Source: Pseudoclavibacter sp. AY1F1 (lineage in GTDB: Bacteria; Actinomycetota; Actinomycetes; Actinomycetales; Microbacteriaceae). From it: a DNA stretch of 64,000 nucleotides. The translations under genes were made by a program, and so were the position numbers. The stretch covers positions 124,001-188,000 of the forward strand of contig NZ_PSTQ01000003.1 in assembly GCF_002931075.1 (NCBI RefSeq), in the 5' to 3' direction. Under the pieces are notes generated by a model. The model worked only from the letters and a program-made list of their open reading frames with translations. It had not been told where the DNA came from and made no database searches. Of this stretch, positions 16,955-24,503 are shown piece after piece. Within the stretch, counting starts at the first letter, position 1. Each line of letters opens with the position of its first letter.

Positions 16955-17374
16955 CTATTCCTCGCGGCGGCGCTGGTCGCTCTTGAGCTTCGAGTCCGCG
17001 CCACGTGCCCAGCCACCGAGGATCGAGGTGATGACGGACATGATGAGCGCGGCGAGCACCGCCCACCAGAAGCCGGAGACCTCGATGCCGAAGCCGATGC
17101 CATCGCTGATGACGCCCACCAGCCAGAAGAGGAAGCCGTTCACGATGAACGAGATGAGGCCGAGCGTGAGGATGTAGAGCGGGAACGCGACGACGCGCAC
17201 GAACCCACCGACCACGGCATTCACGACACCCCAGATGAGGCCGAACAGTGCAAGGGTTCCGATGAGGCCCCACGTCGAGTCCTCGAACGGAATCACCTGA
17301 ACGTGTGACTGCAGGATGAGGGTCACAACCCAGAGGGCGACGGCGTTGATGATGATGCTCAAGAGGGCTCGCAT
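16955..17374 (-). CDS. YvlD/phage-holin-4 family membrane protein
   Basis: A 139-aa protein with four membrane helices, starting MRALLSIIINAVALWVVTLI and including LIWGVVNAVVGGFVRVVAFP, a pattern typical of the YvlD family (Pfam Phage_holin_4_2). Despite the name these are chromosomal proteins of unknown function, in Bacillus linked to envelope stress; no phage genes are nearby. The C-terminus is a charged cytoplasmic tail. It is transcribed away from the pdh operon. Confidence 0.8.
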   Translation of the reverse strand: MRALLSIIINAVALWVVTLILQSHVQVIPFEDSTWGLIGTLALFGLIWGVVNAVVGGFVRVVAFPLYILTLGLISFIVNGFLFWLVGVISDGIGFGIEVSGFWWAVLAALIMSVITSILGGWARGADSKLKSDQRRREE

Positions 17375-17517
17375 GGCCCCTATCCTCGTCTATCCCGTGC
17401 AGTGTCTGCCTGAAGTGTTGGAGGATTTCTCCTGAATGGCGATGGGGCGGAGAACTAGACTGGCGAAATCTCGGGCAACCGCATCGGGATCGGAACAGCA
17501 GGAAGGCGCCACACGAC

Positions 17518-18648
17518 GTGACTCCAGGCGACGAGACCGTGCAGATCCTCACTCCAGAGGGAGAGGTGAAGCCGACGAAGGCCGCCGAACCCTTCCTCGA
17601 GCAGCTTGAGCTGCTCAAGACGGAGGACTACCTGCGCGCGTACCGCGACATGAGCTACGTGCGAGCCTTCGACCGCGAGTCGACGATGCTGCAGCGCCAA
17701 GGCCAGCTGTCGCTCTACGTGCCAGCCGAGGGTCAGGAGGCGGCGCAGATCGGCTCCGCCTACGCCATGCGCCCGCAGGACGCGGTGTTCCCCTCCTACC
17801 GCGAGCACGGAGTCGCCTTCGTGCGTGGCGTCGACCTCGTCGACGTGCTGCGCCTGCTGCGCGGCGTGACGCACAGCGGATGGTCACCGGAAGGCCACGG
17901 CGTGCGTCCATACACGCTGGTCATCGGCTCCCAGACGCTCCACGCGACGGGCTACGCGCTCGGCCAGAAGTTCGACGGGGCCACCGGCACGGGTGACCTC
18001 GAGAAGGACGAGGCGACCGTCGTCTACTTCGGCGACGGCGCGACGAGCCAGGGTGACACGAACGAGGCGTACATCTTCGCGACGAGCTACCAGGTGCCGC
18101 TCGTCTTCTTCCTGCAGAACAACCAGTGGGCGATCTCCGTGCCCGTCTCCGTGCAGGCCAACAACCCGCTCTACAAGCGCGCGGGCGGCTTCGGCATGCC
18201 CTCGACGCACATCGACGGCAACGACGTCATGGCGAGCTTCGCCGTGACTCGCTCGCACCTCGAACGGGCGCGTGCGGGCGGTGGGCCAGGCTTCATCGAG
18301 GCAGAGACGTACCGGATGGGCGCCCACACCACGACCGATGACCCCACGAAGTACCGCACGAAGGACGAGGAGGAGTCGTGGCGCCGCCGCGACCCCATCG
18401 CCCGCCTCGGCGCGTACCTGCGCGGCCAGGGCGTCGGCGAGGACTTCTTTGCCGGGGTCGACGAGGCTGCAAAGGACTACGCGGCCGACGTGCGCCGCGG
18501 CGTGTTCGAGATCGAAGAGCCAGACAACGACTCGATGTTCGACAACGTGTACAGCGATGCGCATCCGCAGCTCGAGGAAGAGAAGCAGTGGCTGCGCCGA
18601 TACGAGGCGTCCTTCGACGATGCAGCGAACCAGGAGGCAACCCGATGA
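17518..18648 (+). CDS. Alpha-keto acid dehydrogenase E1 component, alpha subunit
   Basis: A 376-aa thiamine-diphosphate enzyme subunit. Paired with E1 beta it decarboxylates pyruvate or branched-chain 2-oxo acids and passes the acyl group to lipoyl-E2. The ThDP motif runs GDGATSQGDTNEAYIF to FFLQNNQWAI, and the family region YRMGAHTTTDDPTKYR follows. Actinobacteria generally use a single-chain AceE for pyruvate, so a heterodimeric E1 may instead serve branched-chain oxo acids; sequence alone does not decide. The start is GTG at 17518 with AGGAAGG upstream. It is the first gene of a three-gene operon. Confidence 0.92.
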   Translation: MTPGDETVQILTPEGEVKPTKAAEPFLEQLELLKTEDYLRAYRDMSYVRAFDRESTMLQRQGQLSLYVPAEGQEAAQIGSAYAMRPQDAVFPSYREHGVAFVRGVDLVDVLRLLRGVTHSGWSPEGHGVRPYTLVIGSQTLHATGYALGQKFDGATGTGDLEKDEATVVYFGDGATSQGDTNEAYIFATSYQVPLVFFLQNNQWAISVPVSVQANNPLYKRAGGFGMPSTHIDGNDVMASFAVTRSHLERARAGGGPGFIEAETYRMGAHTTTDDPTKYRTKDEEESWRRRDPIARLGAYLRGQGVGEDFFAGVDEAAKDYAADVRRGVFEIEEPDNDSMFDNVYSDAHPQLEEEKQWLRRYEASFDDAANQEATR

Positions 18649-19697
18649 CCGACCTCGCCACGAGCACCCCATCCTCAAGCACGAACAGTGGAGCGCAGGG
18701 GCCTGAGGCGGATGCGCCAGAGACGGTCACGATGCCGCTCGCCAAGGCCATCAACGCCGGCCTGCGCCGCGCCATGGAGGACGACGACAAGGTCATCCAG
18801 CTTGGCGAGGACATCGGCACGCTCGGCGGCGTCTTCCGCGTCACCGAGCACCTGAAGCGCGACTTCGGCGCGAACCGCGTGCTCGACACCCCCCTCGCGG
18901 AGTCCGGCATCATCGGCACCGCCATCGGTCTCGCGATGCGCGGCTACCGGCCCGTGTGCGAGATCCAGTTCGACGGCTTCATCTTCCCCGGCTTCGACCA
19001 GATCACCACCCAGTTGGCGAAGCTCACGAACCGCAACGAGGGTCGCCTGCAGATGCCGGTTGTCATCCGCGTGCCGTACGGCGGGCACATCGGCGCCGTC
19101 GAGCACCACCAGGAGAGCCCAGAGGCGTACTTCGCCCACACGGCCGGCCTTCGCCTCATCTCCCCGTCGACGCCCAACGACGCCTACTGGATGATTCAAC
19201 AGGCGATCAAGAGCAACGACCCCGTCATGTTCTTCGAGCCGAAAAGCAAGTACTGGCAGAAGGGCGAGGTCAGCCTCGGCGGGCCCGCCGCCGGGATGCA
19301 CGCGAGCCGCGTCGCCCGCATCGGCACAGACGTGACGGTTGTCGCGCACGGCGCCATGACGGCCGTCGCGCTGCAGGCCGCAGCGGTCGCCGAGGCGGAG
19401 GGCATCAGCATCGAGGTCATCGACCTGCGCTCGCTGAGCCCCATCGACTACGCGCCCATCGTGGAGTCCGTCCGTAAGACCGGCCACCTCGTCGTGGCGC
19501 AGGAGGCGCCGTCGAACTCGAGCATCGGCTCGGAGATCGCGGCGACCGTGCAGGAGCGGGTGTTCTTCTCGCTCGAGGCTCCGGTGCTTCGCGTGTCGGG
19601 CTTCAACGTGCCCTTCCCGCCCGCCAAGCTCGAGGCGAGCTACCTGCCGGACGCAGACCGCATCCTCGAAGCCGTCGACCGCTCACTCGAGTACTGA
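18645..19697 (+). CDS. Alpha-keto acid dehydrogenase E1 component, beta subunit
   Basis: A 350-aa transketolase-like subunit that completes the E1 heterotetramer. Family blocks include [58 protein letters not shown] and [15 protein letters not shown]. The C-terminal half is the transketolase C domain. The ATG at 18645 overlaps the E1 alpha stop (ATGA), which gives coupled, equimolar synthesis. The first ~25 residues are a low-complexity Ser/Thr stretch. Confidence 0.93.
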   Translation: MTDLATSTPSSSTNSGAQGPEADAPETVTMPLAKAINAGLRRAMEDDDKVIQLGEDIGTLGGVFRVTEHLKRDFGANRVLDTPLAESGIIGTAIGLAMRGYRPVCEIQFDGFIFPGFDQITTQLAKLTNRNEGRLQMPVVIRVPYGGHIGAVEHHQESPEAYFAHTAGLRLISPSTPNDAYWMIQQAIKSNDPVMFFEPKSKYWQKGEVSLGGPAAGMHASRVARIGTDVTVVAHGAMTAVALQAAAVAEAEGISIEVIDLRSLSPIDYAPIVESVRKTGHLVVAQEAPSNSSIGSEIAATVQERVFFSLEAPVLRVSGFNVPFPPAKLEASYLPDADRILEAVDRSLEY

Positions 19698-19729
19698 ACC
19701 AAGCCAGCACAGATAGAGACAAGCACACA

Positions 19730-21169
19730 ATGAGCACCGAGAACTTCGAACTTCCCGACGTCGGGGAAGGACTCACCGAGGCCGAGATCGTCTCCTGGCA
19801 CGTCAAAGCTGGCGACACCGTCGAGCTGAACCAGACGCTGTGCGAGATCGAGACCGCAAAGTCGATCGTCGAACTGCCGAGCCCCTTCGAGGGCCGCGTC
19901 GTCGAGCTCTTCGCGAGCGAGGGCCAGACGGTTGACGTCGGCAAGCACATCCTGTCCATCGAGACGGCGGGGGCCGCCGGTGCGGCCGAGGTGCCCGCCG
20001 CAGCTCCAGAAGCCCCCGCGGCCGACCTCGAGTTCGACGCGGCGCAGGCGGATGCGGCTTCGACAGTCTCCACCGAGGGAGCAGAGTCCGGAGCCAACTC
20101 GGTCCTCGTCGGCTACGGCCTGGGCGATGCGCCAACAACGCGTCGCCGGAAGAAGTCTGCCGCGGCGGCGCCAGCCCAGCGGACGCGTCCCGCGCAGATC
20201 CCGGCCCCGGCTCAGCCGTCGCACCGTCCACCCGCGCAGGTTCCGGCCGCCGTTTCCGGGGGAGCGCAGACGCAGGCCCGCCCTGGGTCGGTGCCAGCCG
20301 CATCCGCTTCGGTGGTCATCGCGAAGCCACCGATCCGCAAGCTGGCGAAAGACCTCGGAGTCGACCTCTCGCAGGTCGAGCCGACGGGTCTCGCTGGTGA
20401 GACGACGCGGGACGACGTGATCCGTCATGCGCAGCAGGCGAGCGTCTTCAAGAACCTCGAGACTCCCATCTGGGGTGAGGTGCGCGAGGAGAAGCACCCC
20501 GTCAAGGGTGTGCGCAAGGCGACGGCCAACGCCATGGTGTCGTCGATGTTCACGGCCCCGCACGTGACGCTCTTCACCGACGTCGACGCGACCCGCACGA
20601 TGGAGTTCGTGAAACGCCTCAAGGCGTCGCCAGACTTCGCGGGCGTCAAAGTCTCGCCGCTGCTCATCGTGGCGCGCGCCGTGATGTGGGCGATCCGTCG
20701 CAACCCGATGGTCAACGCCGCGTGGACCGACGAGGAGTACACGGTCAAGCACTACGTGAACCTCGGCCTCGCCGCGGCGACCCCGCGTGGGCTCATCGTG
20801 CCGAACATTAAGGACGCGCACGCCATGACCCTGCACCAGCTGGCGCAGGCGATCGAGCAGCTCACGTACCGTGCCCGCGACGGCAAGACGCCGCCGACTG
20901 AGATGCGTGACGGCACGTTCACGATCACCAACATCGGCGTCTTCGGGATGGACACGGGCACCCCCGTCATCAACCCGGGCGAAGTAGGAATCCTGGCTCT
21001 CGGCACGATCAAGTTGAAGCCGTGGGTGTTCGAAGACGAGGTTCGCCCGCGCATGGTGACGACGCTTGGCGCCTCGTTCGACCACCGCCTCGTCGACGGT
21101 GACGTCGCGAGCCGCTTCCTCGCCGACGTGGCGACGATCGTGGAAGAGCCGGCGCTGCTCCTCGACTGA
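19730..21169 (+). CDS. Dihydrolipoamide acyltransferase (E2)
   Basis: A 479-aa E2 core with three parts in order. The lipoyl domain (1-80) has Lys44 in [10 protein letters not shown] as the lipoylation site. A long Ala/Pro-rich linker holds an E1/E3-binding domain (about 200-240: [19 protein letters not shown]). The catalytic acyltransferase domain (250-479) ends with FDHRLVDGD, in which His452 is catalytic. No E3 (lipoamide dehydrogenase) gene follows, so E3 must be encoded elsewhere. It begins 32 bp after the E1 beta stop and closes the operon. Confidence 0.94.
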   Translation: MSTENFELPDVGEGLTEAEIVSWHVKAGDTVELNQTLCEIETAKSIVELPSPFEGRVVELFASEGQTVDVGKHILSIETAGAAGAAEVPAAAPEAPAADLEFDAAQADAASTVSTEGAESGANSVLVGYGLGDAPTTRRRKKSAAAAPAQRTRPAQIPAPAQPSHRPPAQVPAAVSGGAQTQARPGSVPAASASVVIAKPPIRKLAKDLGVDLSQVEPTGLAGETTRDDVIRHAQQASVFKNLETPIWGEVREEKHPVKGVRKATANAMVSSMFTAPHVTLFTDVDATRTMEFVKRLKASPDFAGVKVSPLLIVARAVMWAIRRNPMVNAAWTDEEYTVKHYVNLGLAAATPRGLIVPNIKDAHAMTLHQLAQAIEQLTYRARDGKTPPTEMRDGTFTITNIGVFGMDTGTPVINPGEVGILALGTIKLKPWVFEDEVRPRMVTTLGASFDHRLVDGDVASRFLADVATIVEEPALLLD

Positions 21170-21186
21170 GCGCTCAGATTAACCGT

Positions 21187-21214
21187 GCGCGCCGGGGATC
21201 GCTCTCCGGCGCGC
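21187..21214 (+). terminator. Hairpin after the E1/E2 operon
   Basis: GCGCGCCGG (21187-21195) pairs with CCGGCGCGC (21206-21214). The stem starts 18 bp after the E2 stop codon and probably ends the operon; there is no T-tract. Confidence 0.6.
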
Positions 21215-21358
21215 GTTACGGGGGAGTGCCCGGCGCTGACAGCACTGTGTCTGTGCTGAAACTTCTCCCCAATCTTCGCTAGTCCTTCGGACTGATCGTT
21301 CGGTAAGCTCTCCGAAGCTCCTCCCCTCCTTGTGCCCCCACCCCGGAGAAACTTAGTC

Positions 21359-22105
21359 ATGCCTGAAAATCAGCAATCCTCCCGACGCAGCATTCTCACC
21401 GCGGGTGCGTGGGCCGCGCCAGTCGTGGCCGCCGCCGCGATGACGCCCGCCGCCGCCGCTTCGCGCGTGGTGCCGTGCACCCCTACGCAGATCCCACAGG
21501 CAAACGGAACCGGTACGACGGGCTGGGTGACGACCCTCGGCTCGAACCCGAACGCCGCGCCCTCGGCGTGGACCAGTTCGGCCACGCCGAGTCCGAACGT
21601 TGGCACGCCGTTTTTCCGCGCCTACACCGACTCCGCCGCAGTCGCGTCGGGTGCGACCCTCGTCACGAGTACGGTCCAGATGAGCGTCGTCGCCAACACC
21701 CAGTACACGATCCAGTTCAACGTCCAGGCAGGGAAGGGATACGTCGCGGCCGGCGGGGGAGCAACGTGCACAACCATCAACTCGACCGCGATCTTCGACA
21801 TCGGCACGGGTACCACCCGCCAGGTGCTGTTCCGCGGACACACACAGACTGCAGCAGATACGAACCCGAGTATCTTCATGAACCCGCCAGCGAGCTGCAC
21901 AGTCGGTGGCGCACGGGCGAACGCGCCCGGGTACGCCGGAGTCGCGGGTGCTGTCTACACCACGACGGTCACCTACACTGCTCCGTCCACTGGCACGGTT
22001 GAGCTGCGCATGCGCTTCAACATGGTTGTGGGCACGAACTCCGGCAACAACGACGACTGGTACGTCAAGCCGACCCTGGTCGCGTGCCGTCGCTCTGGCG
22101 CCTGA
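21359..22105 (+). CDS. Tat-exported Thr/Ala-rich protein of unknown function
   Basis: A 248-aa protein. The N-terminus has a twin-arginine type signal, SRRSILTAGAWAAPVVA, ending near AAAAS. The mature part is rich in Thr, Ala, Ser, Gly and Asn and looks like a beta-sandwich, with paired segments TYTAPSTGTVELRMRF and four cysteines that may form disulfides. No enzymatic motif is recognised. The same RR-x2-L-x3-AWAAP leader occurs in the gene at 39383-39874. The start at 21359 has GGAG ten bases upstream. A small hairpin (AGTCC-TTC-GGACT, about 21281-21293) lies in the leader. Confidence 0.7.
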   Translation: MPENQQSSRRSILTAGAWAAPVVAAAAMTPAAAASRVVPCTPTQIPQANGTGTTGWVTTLGSNPNAAPSAWTSSATPSPNVGTPFFRAYTDSAAVASGATLVTSTVQMSVVANTQYTIQFNVQAGKGYVAAGGGATCTTINSTAIFDIGTGTTRQVLFRGHTQTAADTNPSIFMNPPASCTVGGARANAPGYAGVAGAVYTTTVTYTAPSTGTVELRMRFNMVVGTNSGNNDDWYVKPTLVACRRSGA

Positions 22106-22106
22106 A

Positions 22107-23045
22107 TTAGGTTTCCTGATCCCTTGCTGAGCCGAGCGTAGACCCGGCGCTCGCGGTCACAACGAGGAAGATAGCCAGGACGACGAGCGGGCCAACCTGT
22201 TGGCCGAGGAGCATCCAGCCGGAGAGCGCCGCCATGACGGGCTCGAGGCTGAGCAGCACCCCGAAGACGTGCTTCGGCACGCGCCGGAGCGCCGCGAACT
22301 CCAGCGAGTACGGCACGACCGACGACAGCATCGCCGTGCCAAACGCCAGCAGCAGGAGCCAGGGCGTCGCAATCGCGGTTGCAACGCCGCCGAACCCGAG
22401 CGGCAGCGTCAGCATGCCCGCAGCGAGGAACGCGACCGCGAGGCCACCCGTGCCGGGTACCGAGGCGCCGACCCGCGCGCCCATGAGGATGTAGCCGGCC
22501 CAGAACGCCCCCGCGATGAGCGTGAAGAGCACGCCGAGCGGGTTGAGGGGCTCGCCCGAGTCGAGGCTCTCGACGCCGAGGAGCGCCATGCCGGCAAGCG
22601 CGAGTCCCACCCAGACCAGGTGGCGAGGCTTGCGTGAGAGAACGGCGGCGAGTGTCAGCGGGCCGATGAACTCGATCGCCACGGCCGGCCCAAGCGGGAT
22701 GAGCGCGATCGACGCGAAAAAGAAGCCGTTCATGCCCGCGATCGCGACCCCGAACAGCAGCACGTGCATCCACTGTCGTCTCGACCAGCTGAGGGCGCGG
22801 GGGCGGGCCACGAGCAGCAGCACCCCGGCCGCCAGCAGGAGTCGCAGTGTGGTGACTCCCCAGCTGCCGAGCTCGGGGAAGAGCTGCATGGCGAGGGCCG
22901 CTCCGAATTGCAGGGAGACGCACGAGGCGAGGATCATCGCCACGGCCGGCATGGTGCCGCTTGGGCGGATGCCGGGGCGCGTTCCGGTGCCGGTTCCGAG
23001 GCCGGCTGTGGCCGGCGCGGTCGGTCGCGTCGCTGGTGGGGTCAT
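22107..23045 (-). CDS. rhtA: EamA-family exporter, RhtA-like
   Basis: A 312-aa drug/metabolite-superfamily transporter with ten helices in two EamA repeats after a ~30-residue Thr/Pro/Gly-rich head. Blocks such as IALIPLGPAVAIEFIGPL and SLEFAALRRVPKHVFGVLLS match the RhtA group, which exports threonine and homoserine in Escherichia coli. Substrate here is by family only. It is divergent from a LysR regulator, the usual arrangement for amino-acid exporters under substrate-sensing control. Confidence 0.85.
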   Translation of the reverse strand: MTPPATRPTAPATAGLGTGTGTRPGIRPSGTMPAVAMILASCVSLQFGAALAMQLFPELGSWGVTTLRLLLAAGVLLLVARPRALSWSRRQWMHVLLFGVAIAGMNGFFFASIALIPLGPAVAIEFIGPLTLAAVLSRKPRHLVWVGLALAGMALLGVESLDSGEPLNPLGVLFTLIAGAFWAGYILMGARVGASVPGTGGLAVAFLAAGMLTLPLGFGGVATAIATPWLLLLAFGTAMLSSVVPYSLEFAALRRVPKHVFGVLLSLEPVMAALSGWMLLGQQVGPLVVLAIFLVVTASAGSTLGSARDQET

Positions 23046-23080
23046 GGACCAACTCTCGAGCCGCAGCGCTCGTTTAGTCT

Positions 23081-23093
23081 AGTGAACGTCACT
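23081..23093. promoter_or_regulatory. AGTGA-ACG-TCACT palindrome between exporter and LysR genes
   Basis: A perfect 5-bp inverted repeat lies 36 bp from the exporter start and 45 bp from the regulator start, where a LysR-type operator would be expected. It lacks the classic T-N11-A form. Confidence 0.35.
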
Positions 23094-23137
23094 CACGCAT
23101 ATCGTGTAGCGCAGCTAACAAAGAAGGGGTGCAGCGC

Positions 23138-24046
23138 GTGCTCAACCTCTCCCGCCTGCGCATGCTTCGCGAACTTCGTCGCCTCGGCACGCTGACCGAG
23201 GTCGCTCGCTCGCTTTCGTACACGCCGTCCGCGATCTCGCAGCAGCTCGCGGTGCTCGAGCGAGAGGTCGGCGTGCCGTTGCTTGAGCGCTCGGGGCGGC
23301 GCGTGCTGCTCACCGCGGATGCGATCGCGCTCGTCGAGCACACGGAAGTTGTGCTCGCGCGCCTCGAGCGTGCGGAGGCCGAGCTCGCGGCGGCGCAGAC
23401 CGAGGTACGCGGCACACTGCGTGTCGCCTCGTTCCAGAGCGTGCTGCTCTCGATCGGCCCGATCGCACTCACGCTCCTGGCCGAGCGGCACCCCGAGCTG
23501 CAGGTGGAGATCACGCAACGTGAGGTGACCAGCGCTTACGAGGGGTTGCTTGCGCACGATTTCGACCTGATTCTCGGGGAGGAGTACCCGGGAGTGCCCG
23601 AGCCGCATCGCGCGGGCGTCCACCGTGAAGACTTCACGACGGATGCGCTGCGCCTTGCCATGCCGACGACGGGTCCGTTCTCTGCACTCGACAGCGACAT
23701 CACGGCCCTGTCGGGCGCATCCTGGGCCGTCGACCCGGAGAGCAGCACGACCGGGCGCTGGGAGCGGGCTACGTGCCGCGCGGCTGGGTTCGAGGCGATT
23801 GTCCGCTTCGAGACGACCGACCCGCTGCTGCACGCGCACCTCGTGCGCACGGGCCACGCGGTGTCGTTCATGTCGGAGATCATCGCCGCCCAGCATCTGG
23901 CTGGGATGCGCCTTGTCGCGTTGCCTGGCGACCCGCACCGGGTGCTGTTCACGGCCGTGCGCGACGGGCGGGCCAAGCATCCTGCGATCCGCGCGTTCCG
24001 GGAGGCGCTCACCGAGGCGGCAAGCCAGGCGACGCCGACGCCGTAG
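23138..24046 (+). CDS. LysR-family transcriptional regulator
   Basis: A 302-aa regulator. The N-terminal winged helix-turn-helix (about 1-65) reads LSRLRMLRELRRLGTLTEVA, then SYTPSAISQQLAVLEREVG and LLERSGRRVLLT. A linker helix and a two-lobe periplasmic-binding-like effector domain follow. The GTG at 23138 was chosen over the one at 23129 because AAGAAGGGG sits about nine bases upstream and the family begins LNLSRLRML. It likely controls the divergent rhtA-like exporter. Confidence 0.9.
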   Translation: MLNLSRLRMLRELRRLGTLTEVARSLSYTPSAISQQLAVLEREVGVPLLERSGRRVLLTADAIALVEHTEVVLARLERAEAELAAAQTEVRGTLRVASFQSVLLSIGPIALTLLAERHPELQVEITQREVTSAYEGLLAHDFDLILGEEYPGVPEPHRAGVHREDFTTDALRLAMPTTGPFSALDSDITALSGASWAVDPESSTTGRWERATCRAAGFEAIVRFETTDPLLHAHLVRTGHAVSFMSEIIAAQHLAGMRLVALPGDPHRVLFTAVRDGRAKHPAIRAFREALTEAASQATPTP

Positions 24047-24074
24047 GAGCGGTCTGCGGGGCTGCCTCGTGCGA

Positions 24075-24132
24075 CAAGGTTGTGGCTGTATGTCATCGGG
24101 GCGGGCTTCAACTGCATCCACCCACAACTCTG
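24075..24132. repeat. AGTTGTGG inverted-repeat element, copy 1
   Basis: A ~58-bp element bounded by GGTTGTGG and CCACAACT, with inner GGGGCGGGCTT and TGCATCCA. Copy 3 shares most of the sequence in the same orientation. It lies in the 457-bp gene-free spacer between lysR and znuA. Confidence 0.7.
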
Positions 24133-24152
24133 ACCGAGGTGCGCCCGCGAGG

Positions 24153-24194
24153 CTGCAACCCAGGCGCTGCAACCCGGGCGTTGCAACCCGGGCG
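24153..24194. repeat. Three tandem 14-bp repeats
   Basis: CTGCAACCCAGGCG, CTGCAACCCGGGCG and TTGCAACCCGGGCG follow each other without gaps and differ at single positions. They lie between copies 1 and 2 of the inverted-repeat element. Confidence 0.85.
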
Positions 24195-24229
24195 GCACCG
24201 TCGGGGCGGGCCGCGCGAAATTGCTGGCC

Positions 24230-24287
24230 AGAGTTGTGGCTGGATGCACTTCAGGTTTCCTTGAAGCGCGCTTCGCCACAACTTTGG
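24230..24287. repeat. AGTTGTGG inverted-repeat element, copy 2 (inverted)
   Basis: Bounded by AGAGTTGTGG and CCACAACTTT. Its left end (GTTGTGGCTGGATGCA) matches the complement of the right end of copy 1, so it appears in opposite orientation. The centre has diverged. Confidence 0.65.
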
Positions 24288-24317
24288 CGGGTGGTGCTCT
24301 TGGCCCGTGCGGCCGCT

Positions 24318-24363
24318 GGCGGGCGGCGGCGGCGGCTGCGGCTGCGGCGGCGGCGGCGGCTGC
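24318..24363. repeat. CGG/CTG-type triplet repeat tract
   Basis: About 46 bp built almost entirely of GGC, GCG and TGC triplets. It is non-coding on either strand as far as can be seen and looks like a slippage-prone microsatellite. Confidence 0.75.
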
Positions 24364-24368
24364 GCGAG

Positions 24369-24428
24369 AGAGTTGTGGCGGGATGTCGTTGGGGCGGGCT
24401 TGAACCGCAGAGACCCACAACTTTGTCG
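24369..24428. repeat. AGTTGTGG inverted-repeat element, copy 3
   Basis: Bounded by AGAGTTGTGG and CCCACAACTTTG, with GGGGCGGGCTT inside. It resembles copy 1 along its length, including flanking GAGG-GCGC bases on the right. Confidence 0.7.
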
Positions 24429-24467
24429 GAGGCGCACGCGGCTGAACGGTGTGTCCACCGAGCGCAA

Positions 24468-24503
24468 TTGACATTGATTCTCAGTACGAATTACACTCCA
24501 CTG
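24468..24503 (+). promoter_or_regulatory. znuA promoter with Zur-box-like operator, leaderless
   Basis: TTGACA (24468-24473) and TACACT (24492-24497) are spaced by 18 bp. TGACATTGATTCTCA (24469-24483) overlaps the -35; its complement TGAGAATCAATGTCA agrees at 12 of 15 positions with TGAAAATCATTTTCA, the Zur-type palindrome as I recall it. The start codon follows the -10 by six bases with no ribosome-binding site, so the mRNA probably begins at the GTG. Repression by the Zur encoded at the operon's end is the expected circuit. Confidence 0.65.

Noticed and set aside
16955-17374. Phage holin
   Set aside because: The family name is historical. The protein is a four-helix YvlD-type chromosomal protein with no lysis or phage genes nearby.
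24075-24428. Possible CRISPR array in the repeat-rich spacer
   Set aside because: Repeats vary in orientation and content, spacers are irregular, and no cas genes are present.
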